A DNA stretch of 62,094 bases from an uncultured Lachnospiraceae bacterium (GTDB lineage Bacteria > Bacillota > Clostridia > Lachnospirales > Lachnospiraceae): NCBI GenBank assembly GCA_902767135.1, contig CACXGE010000116.1:1-62094 (forward strand), in the 5' to 3' direction. A model generated the notes under the pieces. That model worked only from the letters and a program-made list of their open reading frames with translations. It made no database searches and had not been told where the DNA came from. Below, piece after piece: positions 35,396-43,192 of this stretch (within the stretch, counting starts at the first letter, position 1; each line of letters opens with the position of its first letter). The position numbers and the translations under genes are program-made.

Positions 35396-36790
35396 CTATA
35401 ATGTAAATCCCAGTGCATTTAACAGTGCTTTGGCTTTCTGCCAGGTTTCCTCATACTCAAAGAGGGGGTCTGATTCCCAGGTAATTCCACCGCCTACTCC
35501 TAAATGATATATACCGTTTTGGTGTACTGCACTGCGAATGACAATATTAAAATCACAGTCACCATTGAGGGACAGATAGCCTATAGAGCCTGTGTAGATA
35601 TTTCTGCCACAGTGTTCTTCCTGGTCAATGAGTTCCATGGCGCGTAACTTGGGAGCGCCGGTAATGGAACCACCGGGAAAGGTTGCATTTAACAAATCTA
35701 AGGCATTTAACTCCGGTCGAAGTTGCCCTTGTACATTTGCAATCAATTGAAAGACAGTGGCGTAGGTTTCTACATGAAACAGTTCTGTCACCTGGACACT
35801 GCCAGGGATACACACACGATTTAGGTCATTGCGTTCTAAATCTACAATCATAAGAAGTTCACTCTGATCCTTTTGGGAATGGGCAAGTTCTTCCTTTAAT
35901 TGTGCATCTTGGGCAGCGGTGTCACCACGTTTTCTTGTTCCTTTGATGGGGCGTGTTGTGATATGCCCATCCTTCATCTGCAAAAAACGTTCTATGGATG
36001 CGCTGACAATTTGAAAGTCACTGTAATTTAGGTAAGCGCCAAAAGGAGAAGGGTTGTTTTTTCGCAGATTACAAAACATTTCATAGGGAGTGACCTCACT
36101 TTTTATCTGTAACTGTTGGGTCATGTTTACCACATATATGTCCCCATCCTGAATATAGTTTCTCATATTTTGTACAGCTTGCATATATTCTTCTTTGGTG
36201 AAATTGGGATTAAGCTGTGGTTTAGATGAAACGGTATTTTGGTATTGTCTGGAAACTTTTTTGCTTTGCTGCAGCAATTGGACGAAATCATGCACCAGGC
36301 TTTTGAGAGAATCTGGATTGCTAAGGTTTTTCGGGTTTTCAAATTCTTCCAGTTTTCCGTTATAAATCAAATATAAATTATGCGCTTCATGGTCTTCAAT
36401 AATGAAAATATCATAAAACGTAAGAATACAGTCAGGCATAGAAAGTGACTTTGCATGGCGGCTTGCCACTCCCTCTTTTTCACGGCCAAAGTCATAGGAA
36501 AAATATCCTATGGCACCGGAAATCAATGGAAGATGTGTGGGATTTTCTTCCTGATGTTTTGCAAGATAATCTCGTAGGTATTCTGTGAAGGGAATCTTGC
36601 AGGGGACTCCGTTTACTGTGAAAATCTCATCTTTTACCAGCTTTAAATAAGGCTGACAGGCAATTATGGAAAATTTTCCTAACTCTCCTTTTAAGGATGA
36701 GTCTAAAAACACGGCATCCTTCTCATCTTTTAGCTGTTGAAAAATCTGGTGAATGGGAGGGTAATATTTTAATTTTTTTAACCATCTCAT
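35396..36790 (-). CDS. pabB: Aminodeoxychorismate synthase component I PabB
   Basis: The 464-residue chorismate-binding enzyme aminates chorismate with ammonia from PabA. TRPIKGTRKRG carries the lysine (PIKGT) that marks PabB; anthranilate synthase TrpE has PIAGT. DLERNDL, PGGSITGAPKLRAMELI and NIYTGSIGYLS are further family blocks. The N-terminal part is the usual TrpE/PabB domain with QPYLKL. The stop and start codons of the pab genes abut (TAG then ATG), which implies translational coupling. It is the second gene of pabA-pabB-pabC. Confidence 0.95.
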   Translation of the reverse strand: MRWLKKLKYYPPIHQIFQQLKDEKDAVFLDSSLKGELGKFSIIACQPYLKLVKDEIFTVNGVPCKIPFTEYLRDYLAKHQEENPTHLPLISGAIGYFSYDFGREKEGVASRHAKSLSMPDCILTFYDIFIIEDHEAHNLYLIYNGKLEEFENPKNLSNPDSLKSLVHDFVQLLQQSKKVSRQYQNTVSSKPQLNPNFTKEEYMQAVQNMRNYIQDGDIYVVNMTQQLQIKSEVTPYEMFCNLRKNNPSPFGAYLNYSDFQIVSASIERFLQMKDGHITTRPIKGTRKRGDTAAQDAQLKEELAHSQKDQSELLMIVDLERNDLNRVCIPGSVQVTELFHVETYATVFQLIANVQGQLRPELNALDLLNATFPGGSITGAPKLRAMELIDQEEHCGRNIYTGSIGYLSLNGDCDFNIVIRSAVHQNGIYHLGVGGGITWESDPLFEYEETWQKAKALLNALGFTL

Positions 36791-37393
36791 CTATAACACC
36801 TCCTGAGCTAACATAGAATTCCAACGTTTACAAAGAAGATGAAAATTTTGTAGGAGTTCATGACCATATTGTGTTAATACAGCTTCAGGATGAAACTGTA
36901 CTCCATACACCGGAAGATATCTGTGGGCGATCCCCATAATGACGCCATCTTCGCTGCGTGCTGTGATTTTTAAGGAGGATGGGAAATCTGTTTCCGACAC
37001 AATCAAGGAATGGTAACGAGTGACCCTGAAAGTATTGGGAAGATTTAAGAACAGTCCGGCATTGTCGTGGTGAACCAGGGAGGTTTTTCCATGGATAGGA
37101 GAGGGGCCTTTACATACCTGTGCTCCGTAATGGTAACCAATGAGCTGGTGCCCCAGACACACACCTAGTATGGGGATTTTTCCCTGAAAAGTGTTTAATA
37201 CATCATGGGATATGGTAGCATCCTGGGGACGTTTTGGACCTGGGGATAGAATAATACCCTCAGGATGTAAATTATGGATTTCTTCCAGAGAGACGGCATC
37301 AGCGCGACGCACCAGTATTTCCTGTCCATTTTCTAGAAAATAGGAAGAGAGATTGTAAACAAAAGAATCATAATTATCAATCATATAATACAT
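36791..37393 (-). CDS. pabA: Aminodeoxychorismate synthase glutamine amidotransferase PabA
   Basis: A class I glutamine amidotransferase (200 aa) that supplies ammonia to PabB. MIDNYDSFVYNL opens the protein, LSPGPKRP follows, the nucleophile is Cys79 in LGVCLGHQ, and the His-Glu pair is in VQFHPEAVL. Family members also serve TrpE; the pabB and pabC neighbours point to folate. AAGGAG is six bases before ATG 37393. A good minus-strand promoter lies about 130 bp upstream, with a palindrome in the leader. The operon interrupts two stretches of glycan genes. Confidence 0.93.
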   Translation of the reverse strand: MYYMIDNYDSFVYNLSSYFLENGQEILVRRADAVSLEEIHNLHPEGIILSPGPKRPQDATISHDVLNTFQGKIPILGVCLGHQLIGYHYGAQVCKGPSPIHGKTSLVHHDNAGLFLNLPNTFRVTRYHSLIVSETDFPSSLKITARSEDGVIMGIAHRYLPVYGVQFHPEAVLTQYGHELLQNFHLLCKRWNSMLAQEVL

Positions 37394-37483
37394 AAAAAAC
37401 TCCTTTCAAAATAGCCACTGGTAGTTAGCGTACAGTCGTTATCCTGGCAGGAGCCTAGGTCCGTAACCTGTATATTGTTTCTT

Positions 37484-37508
37484 AACTGTTTCGAACTACA
37501 AAACAGTT
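37484..37508. repeat. 25-nt palindrome family, copy E, in the pabA leader
   Basis: AACTGTTT and AAACAGTT form a perfect 8-bp stem around a 9-nt loop. It falls just inside the expected pabA transcript (start near 37513 on the minus strand), so unlike the other copies it is in a 5' leader. Confidence 0.7.
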
Positions 37509-37519
37509 GTGTTGGGTTT

Positions 37520-37548
37520 ACTATACAACATAACTTAATATTGTGCAA
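37520..37548 (-). promoter_or_regulatory. Promoter of the pabA-pabB-pabC operon
   Basis: Minus strand: TTGCAC (37548-37543), exactly 17 nt, TATAGT (37525-37520). Close to the sigma-A consensus. Confidence 0.65.
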
Positions 37549-37571
37549 GGGAGTAATTATTGGTTATGAAT

Positions 37572-37605
37572 GAACCCGCGAATCAAGTTCGGAGACCCAC
37601 CTATG
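37572..37605. repeat. GC-rich REP-like palindromic element, copy 1
   Basis: The minus strand reads CATAGGTGGGTCTCCGAAC and then TTGATTCGCGGG. It shares CATAGGTGG, CGAAC and TTCGC blocks, in the same order, with the + strand at 39667-39720. The two copies are therefore inverted and bracket the two-gene cassette 37740-39670. Confidence 0.5.
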
Positions 37606-37606
37606 G

Positions 37607-37654
37607 AACACGGGGGCGCATCTATCTTAGCGGAGCTAGATGCGACCCCGTGTT
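37607..37654. repeat. Long GC-rich orphan hairpin
   Basis: AACACGGGG and CGCATCTA pair with TAGATGCG and CCCCGTGTT, 17 bp with a single G.A mismatch and a 12-nt loop. TTTT follows on +, so it could terminate rightward transcripts, yet no + gene lies upstream in this region. Confidence 0.75.
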
Positions 37655-37660
37655 TTCAAG

Positions 37661-37689
37661 TTGTCAAAAAGGAAAAATTATGCTAACAT
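37661..37689 (+). promoter_or_regulatory. Promoter of the Gfo/Idh-SDR cassette
   Basis: TTGTCA (37661-37666), 17 nt, TAACAT (37684-37689), 51 bp before the start codon at 37740. Confidence 0.6.
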
Positions 37690-37739
37690 CTGTATGAAAA
37701 ACAAAGGACTTTTTAGAAAGTAAAGTGAAGGAGAAAAAC

Positions 37740-38777
37740 ATGATAAGAATTGGAGTGATTTGTCCGTCAGAGATTGCATACCGCAGATTTATGCCTGCAA
37801 TTATGAAATGTGCACAAGAGGAAATAAAATATATGGGGGTGGCAGTTGCTAACGAGCAGGAGTGGTTTGGAGAAAAGGTGCCCCAAAATGCTTCACAGAT
37901 TTTAGACGGAGAAAGGGAGAAAGCCCAGAAATTTGTGGATGAGTTTGGGGGCAGGATTTATGACGGTTATGATGCTCTTCTTCAGTCGGAGGAGATAGAT
38001 GCAGTGTACCTTCCACTGCCGCCGGCCTTGCACTATAAGTGGGCAAAGAGAGCGTTAGAATGTGGCAAGCATGTATATTTGGAGAAACCTTTTACCCCGT
38101 CTTTGAAGGAGGCGGAGGTATTAATCTCTTTGGCAAAAGAAAAGAACCTTGCCCTGCATGAAAATTATATGTTTGTATTTCATAAGCAGATTGAGGAAAT
38201 TAAGGAGGAAGTAAAAAAAGGAAGTATTGGTGATGTAAGGTTGTATCGAATTTCCTTTGGATTTCCAAGAAGAGCTGTAGAGACAGATTTTCGCTACCAT
38301 AAGGCACTGGGAGGGGGAACCATTTTGGACAATGGCGGTTATACCTTCAAGTTAGCAGCATTATTTTTAGGAGAGGATGCGAAAGTGACCCAGGGCTGTT
38401 TAAATTATACGGAAGAATTTGATGTAGATTTATTTGGAAGTGCTGTTATGGTAGGGAAAGACGGATTAAATGCACAGCTTGCTTTTGGAATGGACAACGA
38501 TTATAAATGTAGTTTGGAGATTTGGGGAAGCAAAGGGACTTTGTTTACCAACCGTATTCTCACAGCACCGGAAGGCTTTGTACCGGAAATGAATCTTCAT
38601 ACTCAGGCTGGGGATGAGAAGGTAAGTTTGTCAGCAGATGATGCATTTTACAAGTCCATCAACCATTTTGCAGACTGTGTGAAGAAAGAGAATGTAAGAG
38701 AAGAGAATTATGAACTTATTAGAAATCAGGCGCAAAGAGTTCAAGCGTTTCATGACTTGGCAAGGAGGAAAAATTAA
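37740..38777 (+). CDS. Gfo/Idh/MocA-family oxidoreductase, possible sugar 3-ketoreductase
   Basis: An NAD(P)-dependent oxidoreductase of 345 aa. The N-terminal Rossmann domain begins IRIGVICPSEIAYRRFMPAI. The family lysine is in GKHVYLEKPFT (about residue 110), and the C-terminal domain has the GGGTILDNGGY stretch that carries the substrate site. In deoxysugar routes relatives such as KijD10 and TylC-type enzymes reduce the C3 ketone made by a 2,3-dehydratase, and one such dehydratase is encoded at 33106. Many other substrates are possible. ATG 37740 is chosen with AAGGAG six bases before it. It overlaps the SDR gene by one base. Confidence 0.82.
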   Translation: MIRIGVICPSEIAYRRFMPAIMKCAQEEIKYMGVAVANEQEWFGEKVPQNASQILDGEREKAQKFVDEFGGRIYDGYDALLQSEEIDAVYLPLPPALHYKWAKRALECGKHVYLEKPFTPSLKEAEVLISLAKEKNLALHENYMFVFHKQIEEIKEEVKKGSIGDVRLYRISFGFPRRAVETDFRYHKALGGGTILDNGGYTFKLAALFLGEDAKVTQGCLNYTEEFDVDLFGSAVMVGKDGLNAQLAFGMDNDYKCSLEIWGSKGTLFTNRILTAPEGFVPEMNLHTQAGDEKVSLSADDAFYKSINHFADCVKKENVREENYELIRNQAQRVQAFHDLARRKN

Positions 38778-39670
38778 TGAAGATTATGGTGCTTGGTGCA
38801 AACAGTTACATTGCCAGGAATCTGGTTCAGATACTGAAGAGAACACCAGATAGATATGAACTTGCTCTCTATGACAGGGAATCGGAGCATAAGGAGGGGT
38901 TTTTAGAATACCAGCCTTTGAATATTCTGGATTGTGAGGCAGTGTCGAAGTTAGATTTTGCCTGTGATATTGTGTATATGTTTGTAGGTAGAACAGGGAC
39001 AACTCAGGGCTTTGAGGAGTATGATAATTTTATTGATGTAAATGAAAGGGCTTTGTTAAATGTTCTCACAGCTATGAAGGAACAAAAAAGCAAAGCTAAG
39101 ATTATTTTCCCGTCTACCCGTCTGGTGTATAAGGGAATGCCGGGAAAATTAAAGGAAGATGCCAAAAAGGAAGCCAAGACCTTGTATGCGGCTAATAAAA
39201 TAAGCTGCGAATATTATCTGGAAATGTACCATAATGTATATGATATTGATTATAGAATCTTTCGTATCTGTATCCCCTATGGAACCATTATTCCAGGGGC
39301 AAAATCTTATGGAACTGCAGAGTTTTTCCTAAGTAAAGCCATGAATGGAGAGGACATTTCTCTTTACGGGGAGGGGGAACAACGAAGAACCCTGACTTAC
39401 ATGGAGGATTTATGTAATGCCATAATTCAAGGTTCCGAATCAGAAGCATTAAGTGCGGATGTATACAATATTGGTGGGGAGGATTACAGCCTAAGAGAAA
39501 TGGCAGAATTGATTGCTAAAAAATACCAAGTGGGAGTAACCTTTGTTCCATGGCCCGAGACAGCCTTAAAAGTTGAGTCCGGAGACACGGTATTTGACTC
39601 AGAGAAGTTAGATAGCAAAGCAGGTATTTCCTACCCAATGAAGTTCAAGGAGTGGATACAAGGGGCATAG
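38777..39670 (+). CDS. NAD-dependent epimerase/dehydratase (extended SDR), possible sugar 4-ketoreductase
   Basis: The 297-residue protein has a nucleotide-binding N-terminus (KIMVLGANSYIARNL, with GxxSYIA in place of the usual GGxGxxG), FPSTRLVY with the catalytic serine/threonine, YAANK for the YxxxK pair, and RICIPYGTIIPGA. Gly-Glu-Gly-Glu-Gln-Arg-Arg and TYMEDL near 205-215 are typical of sugar epimerases. Start and stop of the two genes overlap (TAATG). Together with the Gfo/Idh protein it could finish a 6-deoxy or 2,6-dideoxy nucleotide sugar. Its stop codon lies at the edge of the second REP-like element. Confidence 0.82.
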   Translation: MKIMVLGANSYIARNLVQILKRTPDRYELALYDRESEHKEGFLEYQPLNILDCEAVSKLDFACDIVYMFVGRTGTTQGFEEYDNFIDVNERALLNVLTAMKEQKSKAKIIFPSTRLVYKGMPGKLKEDAKKEAKTLYAANKISCEYYLEMYHNVYDIDYRIFRICIPYGTIIPGAKSYGTAEFFLSKAMNGEDISLYGEGEQRRTLTYMEDLCNAIIQGSESEALSADVYNIGGEDYSLREMAELIAKKYQVGVTFVPWPETALKVESGDTVFDSEKLDSKAGISYPMKFKEWIQGA

Positions 39671-39720
39671 GTGGTCCCGCGAACCGGGTGGTCCCGCGAA
39701 CCGGGTTCGCAGGACCTATG
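39667..39720. repeat. GC-rich REP-like palindromic element, copy 2, with a duplicated 17-bp arm
   Basis: GTGGTCCCGCGAACCGG occurs twice in tandem (39671-39687, 39688-39704). The second copy pairs with GGTTCGCAGGAC to make a hairpin, and CATAGG at the left end pairs with CCTATG at the right. It begins at the SDR stop codon. Confidence 0.8.
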
Positions 39721-39733
39721 CTGGCTCAATCCA

Positions 39734-39776
39734 TGACTGGGGACGCTCTTCGTGACGAAAGAACCGTCCCCGGTCA
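39734..39776. terminator. GGGGACG-type hairpin, bidirectional terminator or REP
   Basis: TGACTGGGGACG (39734-39745) pairs with CGTCCCCGGTCA (39765-39776), 12 bp with one T.G; the inner arms TTCGT/ACGAA can pair further. The right end includes the stop codon of the minus-strand gene. Elements of the form GGGGACGGTTCTT are, from memory, widespread REP sequences in Clostridia. Confidence 0.65.
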
Positions 39777-41210
39777 CACCCACATATCCAACAGGTAGAA
39801 GAAAAGGGGTACCATACAAATTCCAAAGCCAGATAAGAATCTTAGCCATATCACACTTCTCTCTACGGTTAATTCTTCCGAAAAATCATTGATATTTTTC
39901 TTGTTTTCCGCTTTTGTTCTGTTTGCCCGTGGGAAATTCAGGTACATCAGAGCAAGGTTTGCAAAGGCAAAGATGCCTAAGCAGACCGGAAGTCCAAAGG
40001 TATTAGTGAAAGACTGGATGGTTGCTTCGTCGGCAAGGAGGAGTAAATTGTTTTTCTGTATCATCTCTGGTATCGGGTGAAATATTTTAGAAAATGGCAT
40101 CAATGCCATAATCCATTTATAGGAAAACACCCATGGGAAGAATAAATTCTGGGCAAGGACCAATCCAATTCCAGACAGGGTATCTAACAGTAAATTTACC
40201 TTTAAAAGTTTTGTATTCTGACAGGCCATCAGGGCAAAGTAAGGCGTTAGAAGTATAATCCAGTAAGGACTGGATTCTGAGAATACAAAAAAGCAGGACC
40301 AAACGGCAAATGGCAGATAAATTGCAAATTTTCCTAATTCATAGTCGGAATCAATTTGTTTCATATAGCAGAAAAGTAAAATCCCCAAATAGACCATGAT
40401 AAAAATAGAGGCATTTCCAAGACCTAAGGTGACAGTTCCCATTAGCATCTTATTCATTTGTGCAAATAAGAAGGAGCCTGCAGGAGTAGTTCCTAACAGG
40501 GAGAAGAAAATTTGGGAAACTAAGAAGACAGAAAGGCTTCCCATGGTATATTCCAGGATTTTAAAGGCATTTTTCACTCTCAATAAAAGTAATGGCAGGA
40601 AGATAAAAAGGGCAAAGGTTTTCATGGTCACTGCAACTGCCATGTAGAGAGTGAATTTTGTCATGTCTTTTTTGATGTAATAGTACAGACCAATCAAAGA
40701 AAAGAAGATTCCAATAATATCGTACTGGCACAGGACAAAGATAGAGGACATAATAAACGTGGAAGAAAGATAAATCAGTCCACACCATAAATTCTTTTCT
40801 TTTGAGAATCCAAGAAGACGGCCTATCTTCTTGATATAAATATATGTGCCAGCCAGGAAAGGTAACATAATTCCCTTAGCCCACAATAGACAACCGGTAG
40901 AGTACAGGGCATCTATGTGGGTAAGCTGTTCTATGACCCAAAGGGGAAAATCCCAAATGGCAAAGATAATGTAGATGGTAAAATCATACAGGGCATCGCA
41001 ATGTAAGGTATCATAAAAGGTCATATTCTTACTCAAATCATAAAAGTGAGTGATGTTTCCCTGAAAAAGATAGGTCCAAAAATCGATTCCGGAACGGGTG
41101 GTGATAGCTACATCTGTATAAAAGTAGGTTAGATAGAGAAAAAATAATGATAAAATAACTACAATAAATTCAAAACCATAGGGTTTTTTCGTGTTTTTAA
41201 ACCAGTTCAT
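39774..41210 (-). CDS. Polytopic membrane protein, GT-C-like
   Basis: A 478-residue protein with about eleven to twelve helices. The first external loop contains TRSGIDFWTYLFQGN and a DALYDF stretch. LCQYDIIGIFFSLIGLYYY and MKTFALFIFLPLLLL resemble GT-C mannosyltransferase-like proteins, with QYD in the second acidic position. A soluble charged tail near 435-455 precedes a last helix. I do not know its substrate. ATG 41210 has GAAGGAG six bases before it; an upstream ATG (41246) would add twelve residues without a site. It faces away from its neighbours and ends inside a REP-type hairpin. Confidence 0.72.
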   Translation of the reverse strand: MNWFKNTKKPYGFEFIVVILSLFFLYLTYFYTDVAITTRSGIDFWTYLFQGNITHFYDLSKNMTFYDTLHCDALYDFTIYIIFAIWDFPLWVIEQLTHIDALYSTGCLLWAKGIMLPFLAGTYIYIKKIGRLLGFSKEKNLWCGLIYLSSTFIMSSIFVLCQYDIIGIFFSLIGLYYYIKKDMTKFTLYMAVAVTMKTFALFIFLPLLLLRVKNAFKILEYTMGSLSVFLVSQIFFSLLGTTPAGSFLFAQMNKMLMGTVTLGLGNASIFIMVYLGILLFCYMKQIDSDYELGKFAIYLPFAVWSCFFVFSESSPYWIILLTPYFALMACQNTKLLKVNLLLDTLSGIGLVLAQNLFFPWVFSYKWIMALMPFSKIFHPIPEMIQKNNLLLLADEATIQSFTNTFGLPVCLGIFAFANLALMYLNFPRANRTKAENKKNINDFSEELTVERSVIWLRFLSGFGICMVPLFFYLLDMWV

Positions 41211-41330
41211 AGTAATCTCCTTCAAAATGACTTCCGTAATAGTCACTTATTTTGTACTTTATATGCTGTAAACAGCTACAATTTATCATTATGGTAACAC
41301 AAGTAGCTTATCTGTGTAAATCCCCATTGC

Positions 41331-41359
41331 TTGATTTTTATTATACAGTGTGTTAGAAT
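41331..41359 (+). promoter_or_regulatory. Candidate promoter for the 41395 acyltransferase and following operon
   Basis: TTGATT (41331-41336), 17 nt, TAGAAT (41354-41359), 35 bp before the start codon. Confidence 0.5.
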
Positions 41360-41394
41360 ATATTCAACTGTGTGTGAAATAAAAAGGTAACTTT

Positions 41395-42426
41395 ATGGAT
41401 GGTAAGAAGAAAAGAAATGTTTACTTTGACAATTTAAAAGTCCTGCTTATTATTTTGGTGGTCTTTGGACATGTAATTGAGCAGCTTCGATTTTCCAATG
41501 GAGTATTGTTAGGTATATATAATTTTATATACCTATTTCATATGCCTTTATTTATATTCTGCTCTGGGGCATTTGCAAAGCCGGACCCTGTCCGTGGAGT
41601 GAAAAAGTATTTGATTCCGTATGTGATCATGCAGTTTTTATTTGGATTGTTTGATGTATATATCTGCCAGGAGGACGGGTTTCATTTCCTGGATAGTTAC
41701 TACGTACTTTGGTATCTGCTGGCACTGGTGGTATGGAGTATTTCTATTTTCTTGTTTAAAACGAAACAACAGCCACAGAGAAAGTCAAAACAGACAGGAA
41801 TCTTATTGTTGAGCATTGGAATAGGGCTGTTGGCAGGATATGTAGATTGGATTGGAAAGACCTTTTCCCTCTCCAGGATTTTTGTGTTCTTTCCCTTTTT
41901 TATTCTGGGTTATTATTGTAACAGGGAAGACTATGGCAAGAACATAGTAAATTTTATAGAAGATTTTCTGCATCAGGAAGTACATAAAAATCATAGAATT
42001 ATTTTAAAAATCATAGCTTTTTTGGTATTAGGTGGAGCTTTTGTTTTGGTTATGCTCCTGGGAAATTCCATAAATACCTGGGCGTTATATGGCTATACCT
42101 CCTATGCTTTTCAGGGCTATACTGTAAGATTTCGTCTGTTGCAGTATTTGGCAGCGGTAGTTCTGGGGCTTTGTGTTTGTTTGTTGGTACCGGAAAAGAA
42201 AGTTATCTTTCCAAGTTTGGCAAGGAATATGATGGGATTATATTTACTACATGTACCTGTGATAAAGTTAATAGAAAAGACAGGTGTTGTAGAAGTGCTC
42301 TCTTGTGGAAGTGGGTGCAGGGCTACCCTTTTGGAGTTGGGATATGGAGTGACTGTCACAGCAGGCATGGTAGGTGTGTGGCTGGCTGTTTTGAAAATAA
42401 GCGGTAAACGTTTCAACCATGGATGA
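41395..42426 (+). CDS. Acyltransferase-3 family membrane protein, third copy
   Basis: The 343-residue integral membrane protein has about ten helices. RNVYFDNLKVLLIILVVFGHVIE (catalytic histidine in helix 1), YLFHMPLFIFCSGAFAK and WYLLALVVWSI place it in the Acyl_transf_3/NolL-like group. It probably O-acetylates an exported sugar. A clear promoter lies just upstream, so it may head the long + operon through 52159. It differs in sequence from the two family members at 29813 and 31008. Confidence 0.87.
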   Translation: MDGKKKRNVYFDNLKVLLIILVVFGHVIEQLRFSNGVLLGIYNFIYLFHMPLFIFCSGAFAKPDPVRGVKKYLIPYVIMQFLFGLFDVYICQEDGFHFLDSYYVLWYLLALVVWSISIFLFKTKQQPQRKSKQTGILLLSIGIGLLAGYVDWIGKTFSLSRIFVFFPFFILGYYCNREDYGKNIVNFIEDFLHQEVHKNHRIILKIIAFLVLGGAFVLVMLLGNSINTWALYGYTSYAFQGYTVRFRLLQYLAAVVLGLCVCLLVPEKKVIFPSLARNMMGLYLLHVPVIKLIEKTGVVEVLSCGSGCRATLLELGYGVTVTAGMVGVWLAVLKISGKRFNHG

Positions 42427-42478
42427 ACAGTTGCGTTGTATATTAATCGAGACGAAAAGGCTTAGGAAGGAAATGTAA

Positions 42479-43192
42479 ATGAACAAAGCGATTATTCTTG
42501 CAGGCGGTGTGGGAAGTAGAATGAAAACCCAGAATCGTCCAAAGCAGTATATAGAAGTAAATGGGAGACCTATTATAAATTATTGTCTGACTACCTTTCA
42601 GAATCACAGAGACATTGATGAAATTTTTGTGGTGGCAGATGAGAGCTGGCAGGACTATATTACAGAATGGATGAAGAGAGACGGGATAACAAAGTTTCAA
42701 GGTTTTGCTGGCGCAGGAAAGTCCAGACAGCATTCCATATATAACGGATTACTGGCTTGTAGAGATTTATCAGAGACAAAAGAGGATGATGTAGTAATCA
42801 TACATGATGCTGCCAGACCCTTTGTGACGGAGGAAATTATCAGTAGCTGTATCAAGGGAGCTATAGATTATGATGGAGCCATGCCGGTAATTACAGTGAA
42901 AGATACCGTTTATTGCAGTAAGGATGGAAAGAATATTCATAGTCTGTTAGAGAGAAGTGAACTGTTTGCGGGACAGGCACCGGAAAGCTTTCGATTTGGA
43001 AAGTATATGCAGATTCACGAAAGTGCCACAGAAGAAGAGTTGTTAAATACCAGGGGCAGCAGTGAGATTGCCTACAAACATGGGATGGAGATTCATTTGT
43101 TTGAAGGTGCAGAACGCAATTTCAAGATTACCACTATGGAAGATTTAACAAATTTTCAGGCAGAATTAGATAAGGAAAAGGGGGATTCGTAG
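42479..43192 (+). CDS. IspD/TarI-family CTP:alditol-phosphate cytidylyltransferase
   Basis: The 237-residue protein has the CTP-binding IILAGGVGSRM and RPKQYIEVNGRPI, GAGKSRQHSIYNGL, IIHDAARPFV, ITVKDTVY and RNFKITTMEDL, the full IspD/TarI set. IspD makes CDP-methylerythritol; TarI makes CDP-ribitol. The next two genes encode an alcohol dehydrogenase and a pentulose-phosphate epimerase, so a CDP-pentitol for a teichoic-acid-like polymer is more likely here than isoprenoid synthesis. The dehydrogenase starts right after its stop. Substrate identity is inferred from context. Confidence 0.85.
   Translation: MNKAIILAGGVGSRMKTQNRPKQYIEVNGRPIINYCLTTFQNHRDIDEIFVVADESWQDYITEWMKRDGITKFQGFAGAGKSRQHSIYNGLLACRDLSETKEDDVVIIHDAARPFVTEEIISSCIKGAIDYDGAMPVITVKDTVYCSKDGKNIHSLLERSELFAGQAPESFRFGKYMQIHESATEEELLNTRGSSEIAYKHGMEIHLFEGAERNFKITTMEDLTNFQAELDKEKGDS

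Larger units (their letters stand above)
37394..37739. other. 346-bp divergent intergenic region with two promoters and three palindromes
   Basis: From left to right: the pabA leader with palindrome copy E (37484-37508), the pabA promoter (37520-37548, minus), a GC-rich REP-like segment (37572-37605), a 17-bp GC-rich hairpin (37607-37654) and the rightward promoter (37661-37689). No gene is seen. Confidence 0.65.

Noticed and set aside
35396..36790. Anthranilate synthase TrpE as an alternative for PabB
   Set aside because: The PIKGT lysine and the pabA/pabC neighbours point to aminodeoxychorismate synthase; TrpE has PIAGT.
37394..37513. Tetrahydrofolate riboswitch in the pabA leader
   Set aside because: I looked for the conserved core and pseudoknot arms and saw only the 25-nt palindrome and no matching core.
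42479..43192. Housekeeping IspD (isoprenoid) annotation
   Set aside because: Not excluded by sequence, but the abutting dehydrogenase and epimerase and the teichoic-acid context favour a TarI-like role.
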